DNA from: Polaromonas sp. 39-63-25
GTDB lineage: Bacteria; Pseudomonadota; Gammaproteobacteria; Burkholderiales; Burkholderiaceae_C
Assembly (NCBI RefSeq): GCF_002278925.1
Contig: NZ_NCJH01000008.1
Location: 124,001 to 188,000, forward strand
DNA: 64,000 bases
Direction of reading: 5' to 3'
Shown: in pieces, positions 18,321-25,204 of the stretch
Layout of the letters: the number at the start of each line of letters is the position of its first letter
Position numbering within the stretch: position 1 is the first letter of the stretch
Program-made: the position numbers and the translations under genes
Notes under the pieces: generated by a model
The model's database searches: none
What the model saw: only the letters and a program-made list of their open reading frames with translations
What the model was told of the DNA's origin: nothing

Positions 18321-19094
18321 CTACCTGGCATCGAGCAGTTTGATTTCATTTATCTCAAGGTTGGGCGGTTGCACAAGCAGGGCGCTGTCCAGCCATTGCA
18401 GCAGGCGGTCGCCATACACGTGGCACTTCTTTCGTTCCAGCTTGGCTATGCAGCGCTCGCCCTCCAGCACAATCAATCCGCGCACGATGGATTCGCGCGT
18501 CGTGCCCAGGAGTTCGGCCAAGGCGGTGTGCGTGGGTAACTGGACGACGGGACTGCCCTGAACGTCGCTCAGGAGTAACAGGGTGTAGGCGAGCTGCTTG
18601 ACCAGCGTGCGCAGGCGCATGGCGGCCGACCAATCGGCTGTCAGCCCGAAGGAGTGTATGCAGCCGTTGATCAGATGCTCGCGAAACGAGTCAGCCCAAG
18701 GGGCTTTCTCTTCCAGATGCTGAATGGAAAGTTCACAGTAACGACCCGCCGATACCGCAACCCCCGATACCTGGTTGTGCCGTCCAAAGCAGCTGTACAT
18801 CCCAAATACCGATCCGCGGCCAGCGATGCCGATAGGGCGACGGCGGCCATCCTTGCCGGTACGGTAACCAAACACGGTACCCACCTTGACGATCTTCACA
18901 CTGGATGCCATTTCTCCTTCCGGGGAAATTTCGTCTCCATTGCGGAATGCACTCTCGCGAACCAGGGGTGAAGCAATTGCAAAGTCTTCGGGCGCCAGCA
19001 TTCCCACGATGCAGTTCGATCGGGTCGCGCAGGCCATGCAGTTGGTGTGGCCGGGCTGCCCGGTCGGGCTTGTATTTTTGGGGGAGCGACTCAT
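18321..19094 (-). CDS. FNR-like Crp-family regulator with four cluster-type cysteines
   Basis: This 257-residue protein has N-terminal C19-x2-C22-x5-C28, the same spacing as FNR C20, C23 and C29. C120 in GRYCELSIQHLEE aligns with FNR C122 in its SMVCEIPFE region. This predicts an oxygen- or NO-sensitive [4Fe-4S] cluster. The cNMP-like barrel spans about 36-130, and the winged helix is near 190-250. The recognition helix reads TTRESIVRGL. It keeps Glu and Arg but has the Arg-Glu order of CRP and lacks the FNR Ser-Arg pair, so its operator may not be a classical FNR box. It lies divergent from the GTPase/roadblock/globin operon and is its likely regulator. Confidence 0.88.
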   Translation of the reverse strand: MSRSPKNTSPTGQPGHTNCMACATRSNCIVGMLAPEDFAIASPLVRESAFRNGDEISPEGEMASSVKIVKVGTVFGYRTGKDGRRRPIGIAGRGSVFGMYSCFGRHNQVSGVAVSAGRYCELSIQHLEEKAPWADSFREHLINGCIHSFGLTADWSAAMRLRTLVKQLAYTLLLLSDVQGSPVVQLPTHTALAELLGTTRESIVRGLIVLEGERCIAKLERKKCHVYGDRLLQWLDSALLVQPPNLEINEIKLLDAR

Positions 19095-19508
19095 GGGGCC
19101 TTTTTTTTCCGCAATCCAAATAGCTAAGTAGCCGACCCTGATGGCGTGTATTTGTAATTATTTTTACATCAATTTACCTTGATGTCTGGATGCTGCTGTT
19201 GAAAATGTGACCAATCCGACAGTTTGAAAGCTTTTTGCCGCACGCGTGCGGACGTCGATGCTGATCGCGTTGCGTGCCGGATACGAAGCTGCCCCGTGAT
19301 CAGCTTGCCGCTTCGCAAAAAAACGCTTGATTGCTCACAGTGGTGTTCTTTTCTCCGCCGGGTCACGGCCGATGAGCTCCGCAACGCAATGCTTTAGGCG
19401 TCAAATGATTACAAATTGAGATAGGTCAAAAAACTTTCCCTGGATAAGTGCTTTGGAATCTGTATCCGTTGCGGACGCATGTGCTTCGTAAAAATTGGAA
19501 ACATGGTT
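19095..19508. promoter_or_regulatory. Divergent control region of FNR-like regulator and GTPase/globin operon
   Basis: This is an AT-richer 410-bp gap. Two dyads stand out. CATCAA-N6-TTGATG is at 19167-19184. TTGAG-ATAG-GTCAA is at 19416-19429, matching 8 of 10 FNR/DNR-type positions and lying about 80 bases before the chosen operon start. No ORF here looks real. Confidence 0.55.
19416..19429. promoter_or_regulatory. Candidate FNR/DNR-type operator
   Basis: TTGAGATAGGTCAA is close to TTGAT-N4-(A/G)TCAA. It sits in the promoter zone of the operon starting at 19509. The regulator's altered recognition helix makes the match suggestive only. Confidence 0.4.
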
Positions 19509-20144
19509 ATGAAAACACGATCGCCCTTAAGCAACGCGCTTCACCAGGCAGCGAATCACGCCGTACCCAGCCTGTTTCAGATTGATGGCTGCGGCAGCGT
19601 TTCGGTCTATCCGGAGCAGCGCTGCTATGTGACGGACATCCAGAACTGGGATGCGGCCTATCAGTCCCATCCCGAGCGGATCACGATCAAGTCGGTAGCT
19701 TGGGGCCAGCCGCCAAGCGGCGCCTTGCCGCTGATGGAGTTGCAGTGGCGTGCGGCCTACCACTGCGCGCTGCAGAGTCAACAGTCCGAGGTGGAAGTCA
19801 ATGATCTGATCCGGCTTCGGTCCTGGCCCAACCTCACGAGGTTGCCGATTGAGCTGGTGGCGCCGGTGACGCAGATCTGCGCGCTGTTGTGGCGCAAGCC
19901 TGCGGTTGGATACCTGATCCCGCGGGTGCTCGATGCCGATGCAACGCAGGTTCGCGCCTTGCTGGAAGTTCTGCAGGGCTTTGGTCATATCAAGGTGTCC
20001 AGGACGGTGCTGGGTCCACAGCCTGCGGCATCTCCAGACGCCGGAGAAAGCTTGCTGGACACCGGGGATTCGCAGGGTGATCACATGGCCCAGCCTGCCG
20101 GCACGCTGGTCGGCAAGTTATGGCGCCGGCTGGTCGGCCATTGA
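19509..20144 (+). CDS. Operon gene 1: unknown protein, possible winged-helix C-terminus
   Basis: About 211 residues start at ATG 19509 with GGAA eight bases upstream; ATG 19479 and 19503 are alternatives. I do not recognise a family. There is no signal peptide or membrane helix. Residues about 118-165 (VAPVTQICALLWRKPA, then LDADATQVRALLEVLQGFG) look like a helical or winged-helix module, similar in pattern to the N-terminal part of operon gene 7. It is followed after 11 bases by the GTPase gene, so it is probably a partner of the GTPase/roadblock complex. Confidence 0.75.
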   Translation: MKTRSPLSNALHQAANHAVPSLFQIDGCGSVSVYPEQRCYVTDIQNWDAAYQSHPERITIKSVAWGQPPSGALPLMELQWRAAYHCALQSQQSEVEVNDLIRLRSWPNLTRLPIELVAPVTQICALLWRKPAVGYLIPRVLDADATQVRALLEVLQGFGHIKVSRTVLGPQPAASPDAGESLLDTGDSQGDHMAQPAGTLVGKLWRRLVGH

Positions 20145-20155
20145 GAGGTATCGTC

Positions 20156-20746
20156 ATGGAATGGGCAATCCTCTTTGTGGGGCCGGTAGGCGCGGGCAAG
20201 ACGCAGGCCATACGGACCATCAGCGACATCGACGTCGTCGATACCGAGGCGGACGCGACTGACGAGACCGCGCTGCTCAAGCAAAACACCACCGTGGCCA
20301 TGGACATGGGTGTGATGCTGCTGGGCACGCATGACAAGGTGCGGCTTTATGGGGCGCCCGGGCAGGACCGTTTCGACTTCATGTGGGACATTCTTCTAGA
20401 GCAGTCCAGGGGGGTGGTTTTGTTCATCGATCACAGCCGCCCGAATCCCGTGAACGATCTCGCGTATTACATGGAGCAACTGACCCGGCGCATGGAGGGC
20501 CGGGTTCTTCCTGTGGTCATCGGCGTGACCCACACAGACATGGGTAGACCAGCCAATCTCGATGTCTATCGCGATTTCCTGGCAGAGCCCGCTTCGATCA
20601 CTCGCCGACAAGCCGTGCCCGTGCTGGAGACCGATGCCCGCAGCCTGCACGACGTGAAAACGCTGCTGTTGGCACTGACCTCCATGCTGGACATGAATGA
20701 GCGCTTCCCCGTGCGGTCATCGGCTGGCGGGGGGCTGCATGCCTGA
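20156..20746 (+). CDS. Operon gene 2: COG2229/MglA-like small GTPase
   Basis: This encodes 196 residues with an AGAGG site seven bases before ATG 20156. The P-loop GPVGAGKT is at residues 9-16. A DxxG-equivalent region is YGAPGQDRF, and the G4 position reads GVTHTD in place of NKxD. This matches bacterial COG2229 GTPases, relatives of MglA that pair with roadblock/LC7 proteins acting as GTPase-activating or scaffold subunits. Four roadblock-like proteins are encoded downstream. The gene overlaps the next one by eight bases. Confidence 0.88.
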   Translation: MEWAILFVGPVGAGKTQAIRTISDIDVVDTEADATDETALLKQNTTVAMDMGVMLLGTHDKVRLYGAPGQDRFDFMWDILLEQSRGVVLFIDHSRPNPVNDLAYYMEQLTRRMEGRVLPVVIGVTHTDMGRPANLDVYRDFLAEPASITRRQAVPVLETDARSLHDVKTLLLALTSMLDMNERFPVRSSAGGGLHA

Positions 20747-22115
20747 TCCCGGCATTCTCGAACTGGTGGACTATGGCGTGGCGTTTGGTGACCGCGCGGT
20801 TCTGCGCTCTGTCAGTTTTTCTATGCCGGTGCTGGGCTGCACGGTGTTGCTCGGGCCTTCGGGAACGGGGAAGTCCACACTGCTGCGCACCCTGGCGGCC
20901 TGCAACCACGCCAACCCGGCGCTGCGTACCTGGGGCGCTGCGCGCTACAAGGCGCAGCCCTGCACGGCGGACCATCACCCGACCCTGATGATGCAGCGTT
21001 CCAGGCTGCTGGTGTCGAATGTTCTCGAAAACCTCGTGTGTGAACTTCCCGGCCGTTCATCACTGACCCGCTCGATGCAGGTGGAGATGGTGGCAGAGAT
21101 GCTCACCCGCTATGGCCAGAACCACTTGCTCGACGCCTTGTCCCAGAAGGTGATAGAGCGCAGTCTCGGCGAGCAGCGCGTGGTTTCCCTGCTGCGCATG
21201 CTGATGGCCAATCCCCCGCTTTTGATGGTCGATGAACCGACCACCGAACTCGATGCGGACGCCGCCGAGTCGGTACTCGGGCTGCTCGAGCAGCTGTCCA
21301 CCGAACGCGCCGTTCTTGTCGTGCTGCACCACCTGCAGCAAGCCAGGCGGCTGGCCGGGCAAGTCGTACTGCTGGCCAATGGCGTGGTCGAAGAGGCTGC
21401 GCCGGGTGAAGGCTTCTTCTCAGCGCCGCGCAGCGAGTGCGCCAGGGCGTTTTTGCGTACAGGGTCCTGCCCCGAGTTTGATGGCGCGGCGCTGGTGGCT
21501 CAGGCCGGGCCTGCTCCGGTCGAGCCGGCCTTCACCGAAGCGCCGCCAGCGCTACATCCCCGCAGCGCGGCCTATGGCCCGCGTGGCTTTCTCTGGCTCC
21601 TGCCTGGCCATCTCGCGGGGACGCCCTGGCCCGGTGTGGTGCATGACGTTCGTTATGACCTCGAGGCCTTGCGCTCTGTGGGCGTCACTCGCCTGATCAC
21701 GCTCACCGAGACACCCTTCGACGCGACGCTTGCTGGCGAATATGGCATCGCCTGCACTTTCAGTCCGATGCCGGACATGGCGCCGCCTACGCTGTCACAA
21801 GGCCTTGACCTGTGCCGGCAGATTGACGCCTGCATCACGCGGGGCGAGGTGGTTGCCGTGCACTGCCGTGCCGGACTGGGGCGAACCGGGACCGTGCTCG
21901 CCGCCTACTGGTTGTGGCGCGCCGCCGGACGTATTGATGCACCGAAGGCGCTGGACGATGTGCGCCGCATTCACGCGGGCTGGGTTCAGTCCAGCGCGCA
22001 GGTTGAATTTCTGGAGAAGTTTGCACTGGTCGTTGCAAACGCGGATTCCACCCCGGATTCCGTTGACGACCCGAGCTCGGCGCGAGACGTCGCCGGACTC
22101 GCCATTCACTGTTAG
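20739..22115 (+). CDS. Operon gene 3: ABC ATPase fused to a tyrosine/dual-specificity phosphatase
   Basis: This is a 458-residue fusion. The N-terminal ABC ATPase (about 1-235) has Walker A GPSGTGKST at 39-47, Walker B LLMVDEPTTELD and switch His in VVLHH. The signature is degenerate, RSLGEQR instead of LSGGQ. From about residue 285 a phosphatase domain follows, with the P-loop HCRAGLGRTG (nucleophile C376, R382) and a likely general acid D346 in PMPDMAPP. No transmembrane partner is encoded nearby, so the ATPase half probably is not a transporter. It may act as a regulatory ATPase linked to protein dephosphorylation. Such a fusion is unfamiliar to me. Confidence 0.87.
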   Translation: MPDPGILELVDYGVAFGDRAVLRSVSFSMPVLGCTVLLGPSGTGKSTLLRTLAACNHANPALRTWGAARYKAQPCTADHHPTLMMQRSRLLVSNVLENLVCELPGRSSLTRSMQVEMVAEMLTRYGQNHLLDALSQKVIERSLGEQRVVSLLRMLMANPPLLMVDEPTTELDADAAESVLGLLEQLSTERAVLVVLHHLQQARRLAGQVVLLANGVVEEAAPGEGFFSAPRSECARAFLRTGSCPEFDGAALVAQAGPAPVEPAFTEAPPALHPRSAAYGPRGFLWLLPGHLAGTPWPGVVHDVRYDLEALRSVGVTRLITLTETPFDATLAGEYGIACTFSPMPDMAPPTLSQGLDLCRQIDACITRGEVVAVHCRAGLGRTGTVLAAYWLWRAAGRIDAPKALDDVRRIHAGWVQSSAQVEFLEKFALVVANADSTPDSVDDPSSARDVAGLAIHC

Positions 22116-22148
22116 GCAACGTCAAACCACCCAAAAGGAAAATTTGCA

Positions 22149-22550
22149 ATGAGCTTAGATAATGCGCTTCAGAAGGCCGTGACGGCCGTGCCCGAATGTG
22201 TGGCCGCCGGGTACGTGGATCTTTCGTCCGGCATGCTGTTGGGCATCAAGTCGGTTGACTCCCATCCCAGCCAGGTTATCGAACTGCTCGCGGCCGCGAC
22301 CGCCGACCTGTTTCAGGGGCCGAACGTGCAGGCGATTGAGAAACTGTTCAGGTCTGCCCGTGGCGTGCCGGAAAACGGCCAGCACTACTTTCAGGAAATC
22401 ATTGTCAACAGTGACAACCTGATCCACGTCTTCCTGCGCGGCAAGAAGCAGGAACAGGTGGCGACTTTCGTGTGCCGCAAGGGCGCCAACCTGGGCATGG
22501 TGCTCACCAAGGCCCGCTCCATCATGGTTGAAATTGAAGCTTCCTTTTAA
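22149..22550 (+). CDS. Operon gene 4: small protein, probable roadblock-like fold
   Basis: This encodes 133 residues with an AAAAGGAAAA site upstream. The order of predicted elements fits the roadblock/LC7 fold by pattern: a helix, two strands (GYVDLSSGMLLGIKS), a long helix (VIELLAAATADLFQ), two or three strands (QEIIVNSDNLIHVFLR, VATFVCRKGANLG) and a terminal helix. It lacks strong sequence identity to MglB that I can see. It probably binds the operon's GTPase. Confidence 0.7.
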   Translation: MSLDNALQKAVTAVPECVAAGYVDLSSGMLLGIKSVDSHPSQVIELLAAATADLFQGPNVQAIEKLFRSARGVPENGQHYFQEIIVNSDNLIHVFLRGKKQEQVATFVCRKGANLGMVLTKARSIMVEIEASF

Positions 22551-22586
22551 TCGGGACCGCAGCCTGCGGCCCTGACCGAAACACCC

Positions 22587-22606
22587 GCGCCGCAAAACTG
22601 CGGCGC
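22587..22606. other. Intercistronic stem-loop
   Basis: An 8-bp perfect stem GCGCCGCA / TGCGGCGC encloses an AAAC loop in the 75-bp gap between operon genes 4 and 5. There is no T-tract, so it is more likely an mRNA stability or processing element than a terminator. Confidence 0.5.
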
Positions 22607-22625
22607 AGTTCGAGGACACCATGTC

Positions 22626-23039
22626 ATGACGATGGATGCCGATAAATCCCCCGCGGAACAGTTCGCGCACAAGGCCCGTGGGCTGTTGCGAGGGCTGCAG
22701 GGCGCTTCAGACAGCGTGAGATCCTGCGCGTTGGTCTCCTACGACGGCTTGATAGTCGCGTCTGTGCTTGCCGAAGGTGTGGATGCGGATCGCTTCGGTG
22801 CCATGTGTGCTTCGCTATTGGCCTTGTCCACCCGCGCAGCCAAAGAAGTGGAGCGAGGCGTGTTGCGCCAGATCATTCTGGATGGGGAGCACGGGCCCGT
22901 GCTGCTCACGCGGGCCGGGGCCAGTGGGGTGCTCGCGGTTGCGGCCGATCCCACCAAGAACCTTGGAAAACTGATTCTGGATACCCGGACGACGGCCAGT
23001 GCGCTGGCCAGCCTGCAACTGGGGGGAATGGCGGCATGA
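22626..23039 (+). CDS. Operon gene 5: roadblock/LC7 domain protein
   Basis: This 137-residue protein has a recognisable MglB-like roadblock pattern. After an N-terminal helix comes SCALVSYDGLIVASVLAEG, then helix ADRFGAMCASLLALSTRAAK, strand GVLRQIILDGEHGPVLLTRA and VLAVAADPTKNLGKL. GAGGA lies about nine bases before the ATG. In other systems such proteins act as GAPs or scaffolds for small GTPases. Its stop overlaps the next start as ATGA. Confidence 0.85.
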   Translation: MTMDADKSPAEQFAHKARGLLRGLQGASDSVRSCALVSYDGLIVASVLAEGVDADRFGAMCASLLALSTRAAKEVERGVLRQIILDGEHGPVLLTRAGASGVLAVAADPTKNLGKLILDTRTTASALASLQLGGMAA

Positions 23040-24232
23040 CTGAAGCTGTTCCTGTCCATATCGACGGCGTCGAGTTGACGCTGCGCGCGAACGAAAATCT
23101 TCTCGATGCCTGCCAGCGCAGCGCGATCGAGCTGCCGTTTTCCTGCCGTGCCGGCAGCTGTCACACCTGTCTGTTGCGCTGCACCGAGGGTGTGGTGCCC
23201 GCGCAGGCGCAGCGCGGGCTCCGGCCCTCGCTGCGCAGCCTGGGCTATCTGCTGGCATGTCAGTGCCGGCCAACGGGTGCCATGACGCTGACGCGTCCCA
23301 GCCAGGCCGACATGGTCACCTCGTGCCAGCTGCTGACATCTGCGGGGACCGACGCATCCTTCCGATTCATGCAATTCGAAACCGCCCGGCTGCTGACCTG
23401 CCAGCCGGGTCAGCGCCTGCTGCTGGTGACCGACGCGGAGCCCGCCCCATTGATCGAGGTCACGGCGACCTGTCCCGAGACGCACATGGTCGATGCGCTC
23501 ATGCATTGCCCGCCGGGTGGCATCTTCCCGTCCTGGCTGGATGCAGCCGACGCCTTTGGCCATGAGTTCGAAGTGCGCGGTCCGGTCGACGGCGCGGGCG
23601 ATGGTCTCGCGGGGAAGGCCGATGTGCCGGTGGAGTCGCCGGCGCCAGCGCCTGACCCGGCGCTCTGGACAGAGCTCGATGGCGGTGCCACTGTCAGGGC
23701 AGTGCTCGAGGATTTCTACGGCCAGGTTTATGAGGATCCGCTGCTGGCCCCGTTTTTCCAGAAGGTCACGCGGGATCGTTCCATAGACAAACAATATTCT
23801 TTTCTCAAGCAGCTGATGACAGGTGAACGCGTGTATTTCGGCGACCGGCCGCGCAACGCCCACCACTGGATGGTAATTTCGAATGAGCTTTTCGACTACC
23901 GGCAGGCGCTCATGGTCCGCACCCTGGAAAAGCATGGCCTGACTGCGCTGCAGATCGCGCGCTGGACACGCCTGGAGCTGCATTACCGGCGCGATATCGT
24001 CAAGTCCGCTGCGTGGCCGCGCCATGTGAACGGGGTGGACCTGCCGCTTGACGGCTACGCCAACGAAACACTTTCGGCCGGCACCTTGTGCGACCACTGC
24101 GGGGCCGTGATCGACGCCGGCACCCTGGTGAAATACCATGTGCGGTTGGGCCATATCAGTTGCCCGGGCTGTGCTTCAGGCGGACCGCAGGCGCTTGCCA
24201 GCAGCCACGGCGCATGTGATGCAGCCGCCTGA
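23036..24232 (+). CDS. Operon gene 6: [2Fe-2S] ferredoxin - degenerate FAD barrel - truncated globin - zinc ribbon fusion
   Basis: This is a 398-residue multidomain sensor or oxidoreductase. Residues 1-90 form a plant-type ferredoxin, with cysteines 37, 42 and 45 (CRAGSCHTC) and a fourth at 75 or 77 in LACQC. Residues about 95-190 follow the pattern of an FNR-type FAD barrel (CQPGQRLLLV, then PPGGIFPSWL), but the RxYS flavin motif is absent. Residues about 215-325 match a truncated haemoglobin (VLEDFYGQVYEDPLLAPFF), with likely proximal His 276 in AHHWMVISNELF. The C-terminus has two CxxC pairs (CDHC, CPGC). No NAD-binding domain exists, so electrons may come from a separate reductase, or the protein may only sense O2, NO or redox state. 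Confidence 0.87.
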   Translation: MTEAVPVHIDGVELTLRANENLLDACQRSAIELPFSCRAGSCHTCLLRCTEGVVPAQAQRGLRPSLRSLGYLLACQCRPTGAMTLTRPSQADMVTSCQLLTSAGTDASFRFMQFETARLLTCQPGQRLLLVTDAEPAPLIEVTATCPETHMVDALMHCPPGGIFPSWLDAADAFGHEFEVRGPVDGAGDGLAGKADVPVESPAPAPDPALWTELDGGATVRAVLEDFYGQVYEDPLLAPFFQKVTRDRSIDKQYSFLKQLMTGERVYFGDRPRNAHHWMVISNELFDYRQALMVRTLEKHGLTALQIARWTRLELHYRRDIVKSAAWPRHVNGVDLPLDGYANETLSAGTLCDHCGAVIDAGTLVKYHVRLGHISCPGCASGGPQALASSHGACDAAA

Positions 24233-24800
24233 AACGCTTCGCTTCATCAGGGTCACCGCGACGGGTGTGCTGCATTGGCTGGCGCAGCCCGACGCAGGGC
24301 CGGAGCGCGCGGTGATCGAATGCCTGCTGTCCATGAATGACCGGCATCCGGTCAATTTGCACGCCATGAGCGCCAGCCTGTCCTGGCCCGTGGCACAACT
24401 GGCCAGGGTGCTGTTTTCCCTGAATCGCTCACAGGGAATTCAGGTTGGCACGGATGTCCCCCTGCGAGATGAATCTGGTGGCGACGCGCTGGCCGGCCTG
24501 GACGACGATCTGCAGACGCTGGCGGGCAGCGGCCTGCGGGCATTGCTGGCCAGCAATGACGGACTTTGCCTGGCGGCCGTTGGATGGTCTGATGAAGAAG
24601 CTGAGCAGATGGCCGGCAGGCTTGCTTCTGGGAGCGGGCAGGCAAACTCCGCACCAGTGCTGACCTGGTTTTTTGGACGCGAGCGCGTGCTGCTTTGCAC
24701 CGATGCAGGTGTCGGTCAGCGTGATCCCGCCTGGGTCGGTGTGGCACGCCGGCTGTTGCGGGCCTGTGGCCCCCTGGGGCTTGAGCCCGGGCTCGCCTGA
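24219..24800 (+). CDS. Operon gene 7: winged-helix-like plus roadblock-like protein
   Basis: This encodes 193 residues from ATG 24219, overlapping gene 6 by 14 bases. The N-terminal 85 residues look helical and winged-helix-like (ERAVIECLLSMNDRHPVNL, VAQLARVLFSLNRSQGI). The C-terminal part resembles a roadblock domain (LRALLASNDGLCLAAVGW, then DEEAEQMAGRLA and VLLCTDAG). I recognise no named family. The stop and the next start overlap by one base. Confidence 0.75.
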   Translation: MQPPETLRFIRVTATGVLHWLAQPDAGPERAVIECLLSMNDRHPVNLHAMSASLSWPVAQLARVLFSLNRSQGIQVGTDVPLRDESGGDALAGLDDDLQTLAGSGLRALLASNDGLCLAAVGWSDEEAEQMAGRLASGSGQANSAPVLTWFFGRERVLLCTDAGVGQRDPAWVGVARRLLRACGPLGLEPGLA

Positions 24801-25204
24801 TGGCGTCGGATGAATTCCGCGCGGCATGGGCGCGCCTGAATGAGGACTGCCCGCAGGTTCAGGGGGCCGTTCTGGCCACCCGCGAGGGGCTGCTGCTGTC
24901 TGCGAGCGGATGCCTTCAAGACGAAGTGTCGGCGGCCAGCGCTGCCGACCTGGCCGAGCGTGTGGAGCAGAATCTGTCTCTCATGGTTTCGACGCAGTGT
25001 TCCGAGCTGCTGATCTGGGCCGCCCCCTCGGTCTGGTACCTGACACGGCTGGCGGTACCTTGCGTGCTGATGGTCTGCGCTACGCCGGCATGTCGCACGG
25101 GCGCGCTGCGGCTGGCCGGACAAAACGTCGCCCGCCAACTGTCGCAGCTCCTGGTTCAGGCCGAGCTCAGCGCCCGCGAAGAAAGAGACTGTCCAGCTCC
25201 CTGA
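24800..25204 (+). CDS. Operon gene 8: roadblock/LC7-like protein
   Basis: This 134-residue protein has the roadblock pattern. It shows VQGAVLATREGLLLSASG, helix ADLAERVEQNLSLMV, strand CSELLIWAAPSVWYLTRL, VPCVLMVCATPACRTGAL and a terminal helix. It begins at the last base of the gene 7 stop. Its 3' end overlaps the convergent mutL gene by 38 bases. It closes the operon. Confidence 0.78.
   Translation: MASDEFRAAWARLNEDCPQVQGAVLATREGLLLSASGCLQDEVSAASAADLAERVEQNLSLMVSTQCSELLIWAAPSVWYLTRLAVPCVLMVCATPACRTGALRLAGQNVARQLSQLLVQAELSAREERDCPAP

Noticed and set aside
22805-23035. N-terminal extension of the ferredoxin-globin frame back to 22805
   Set aside because: It overlaps the whole of the roadblock gene in another frame. 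ATG 23036 overlaps the preceding stop as ATGA and starts just before the ferredoxin domain.
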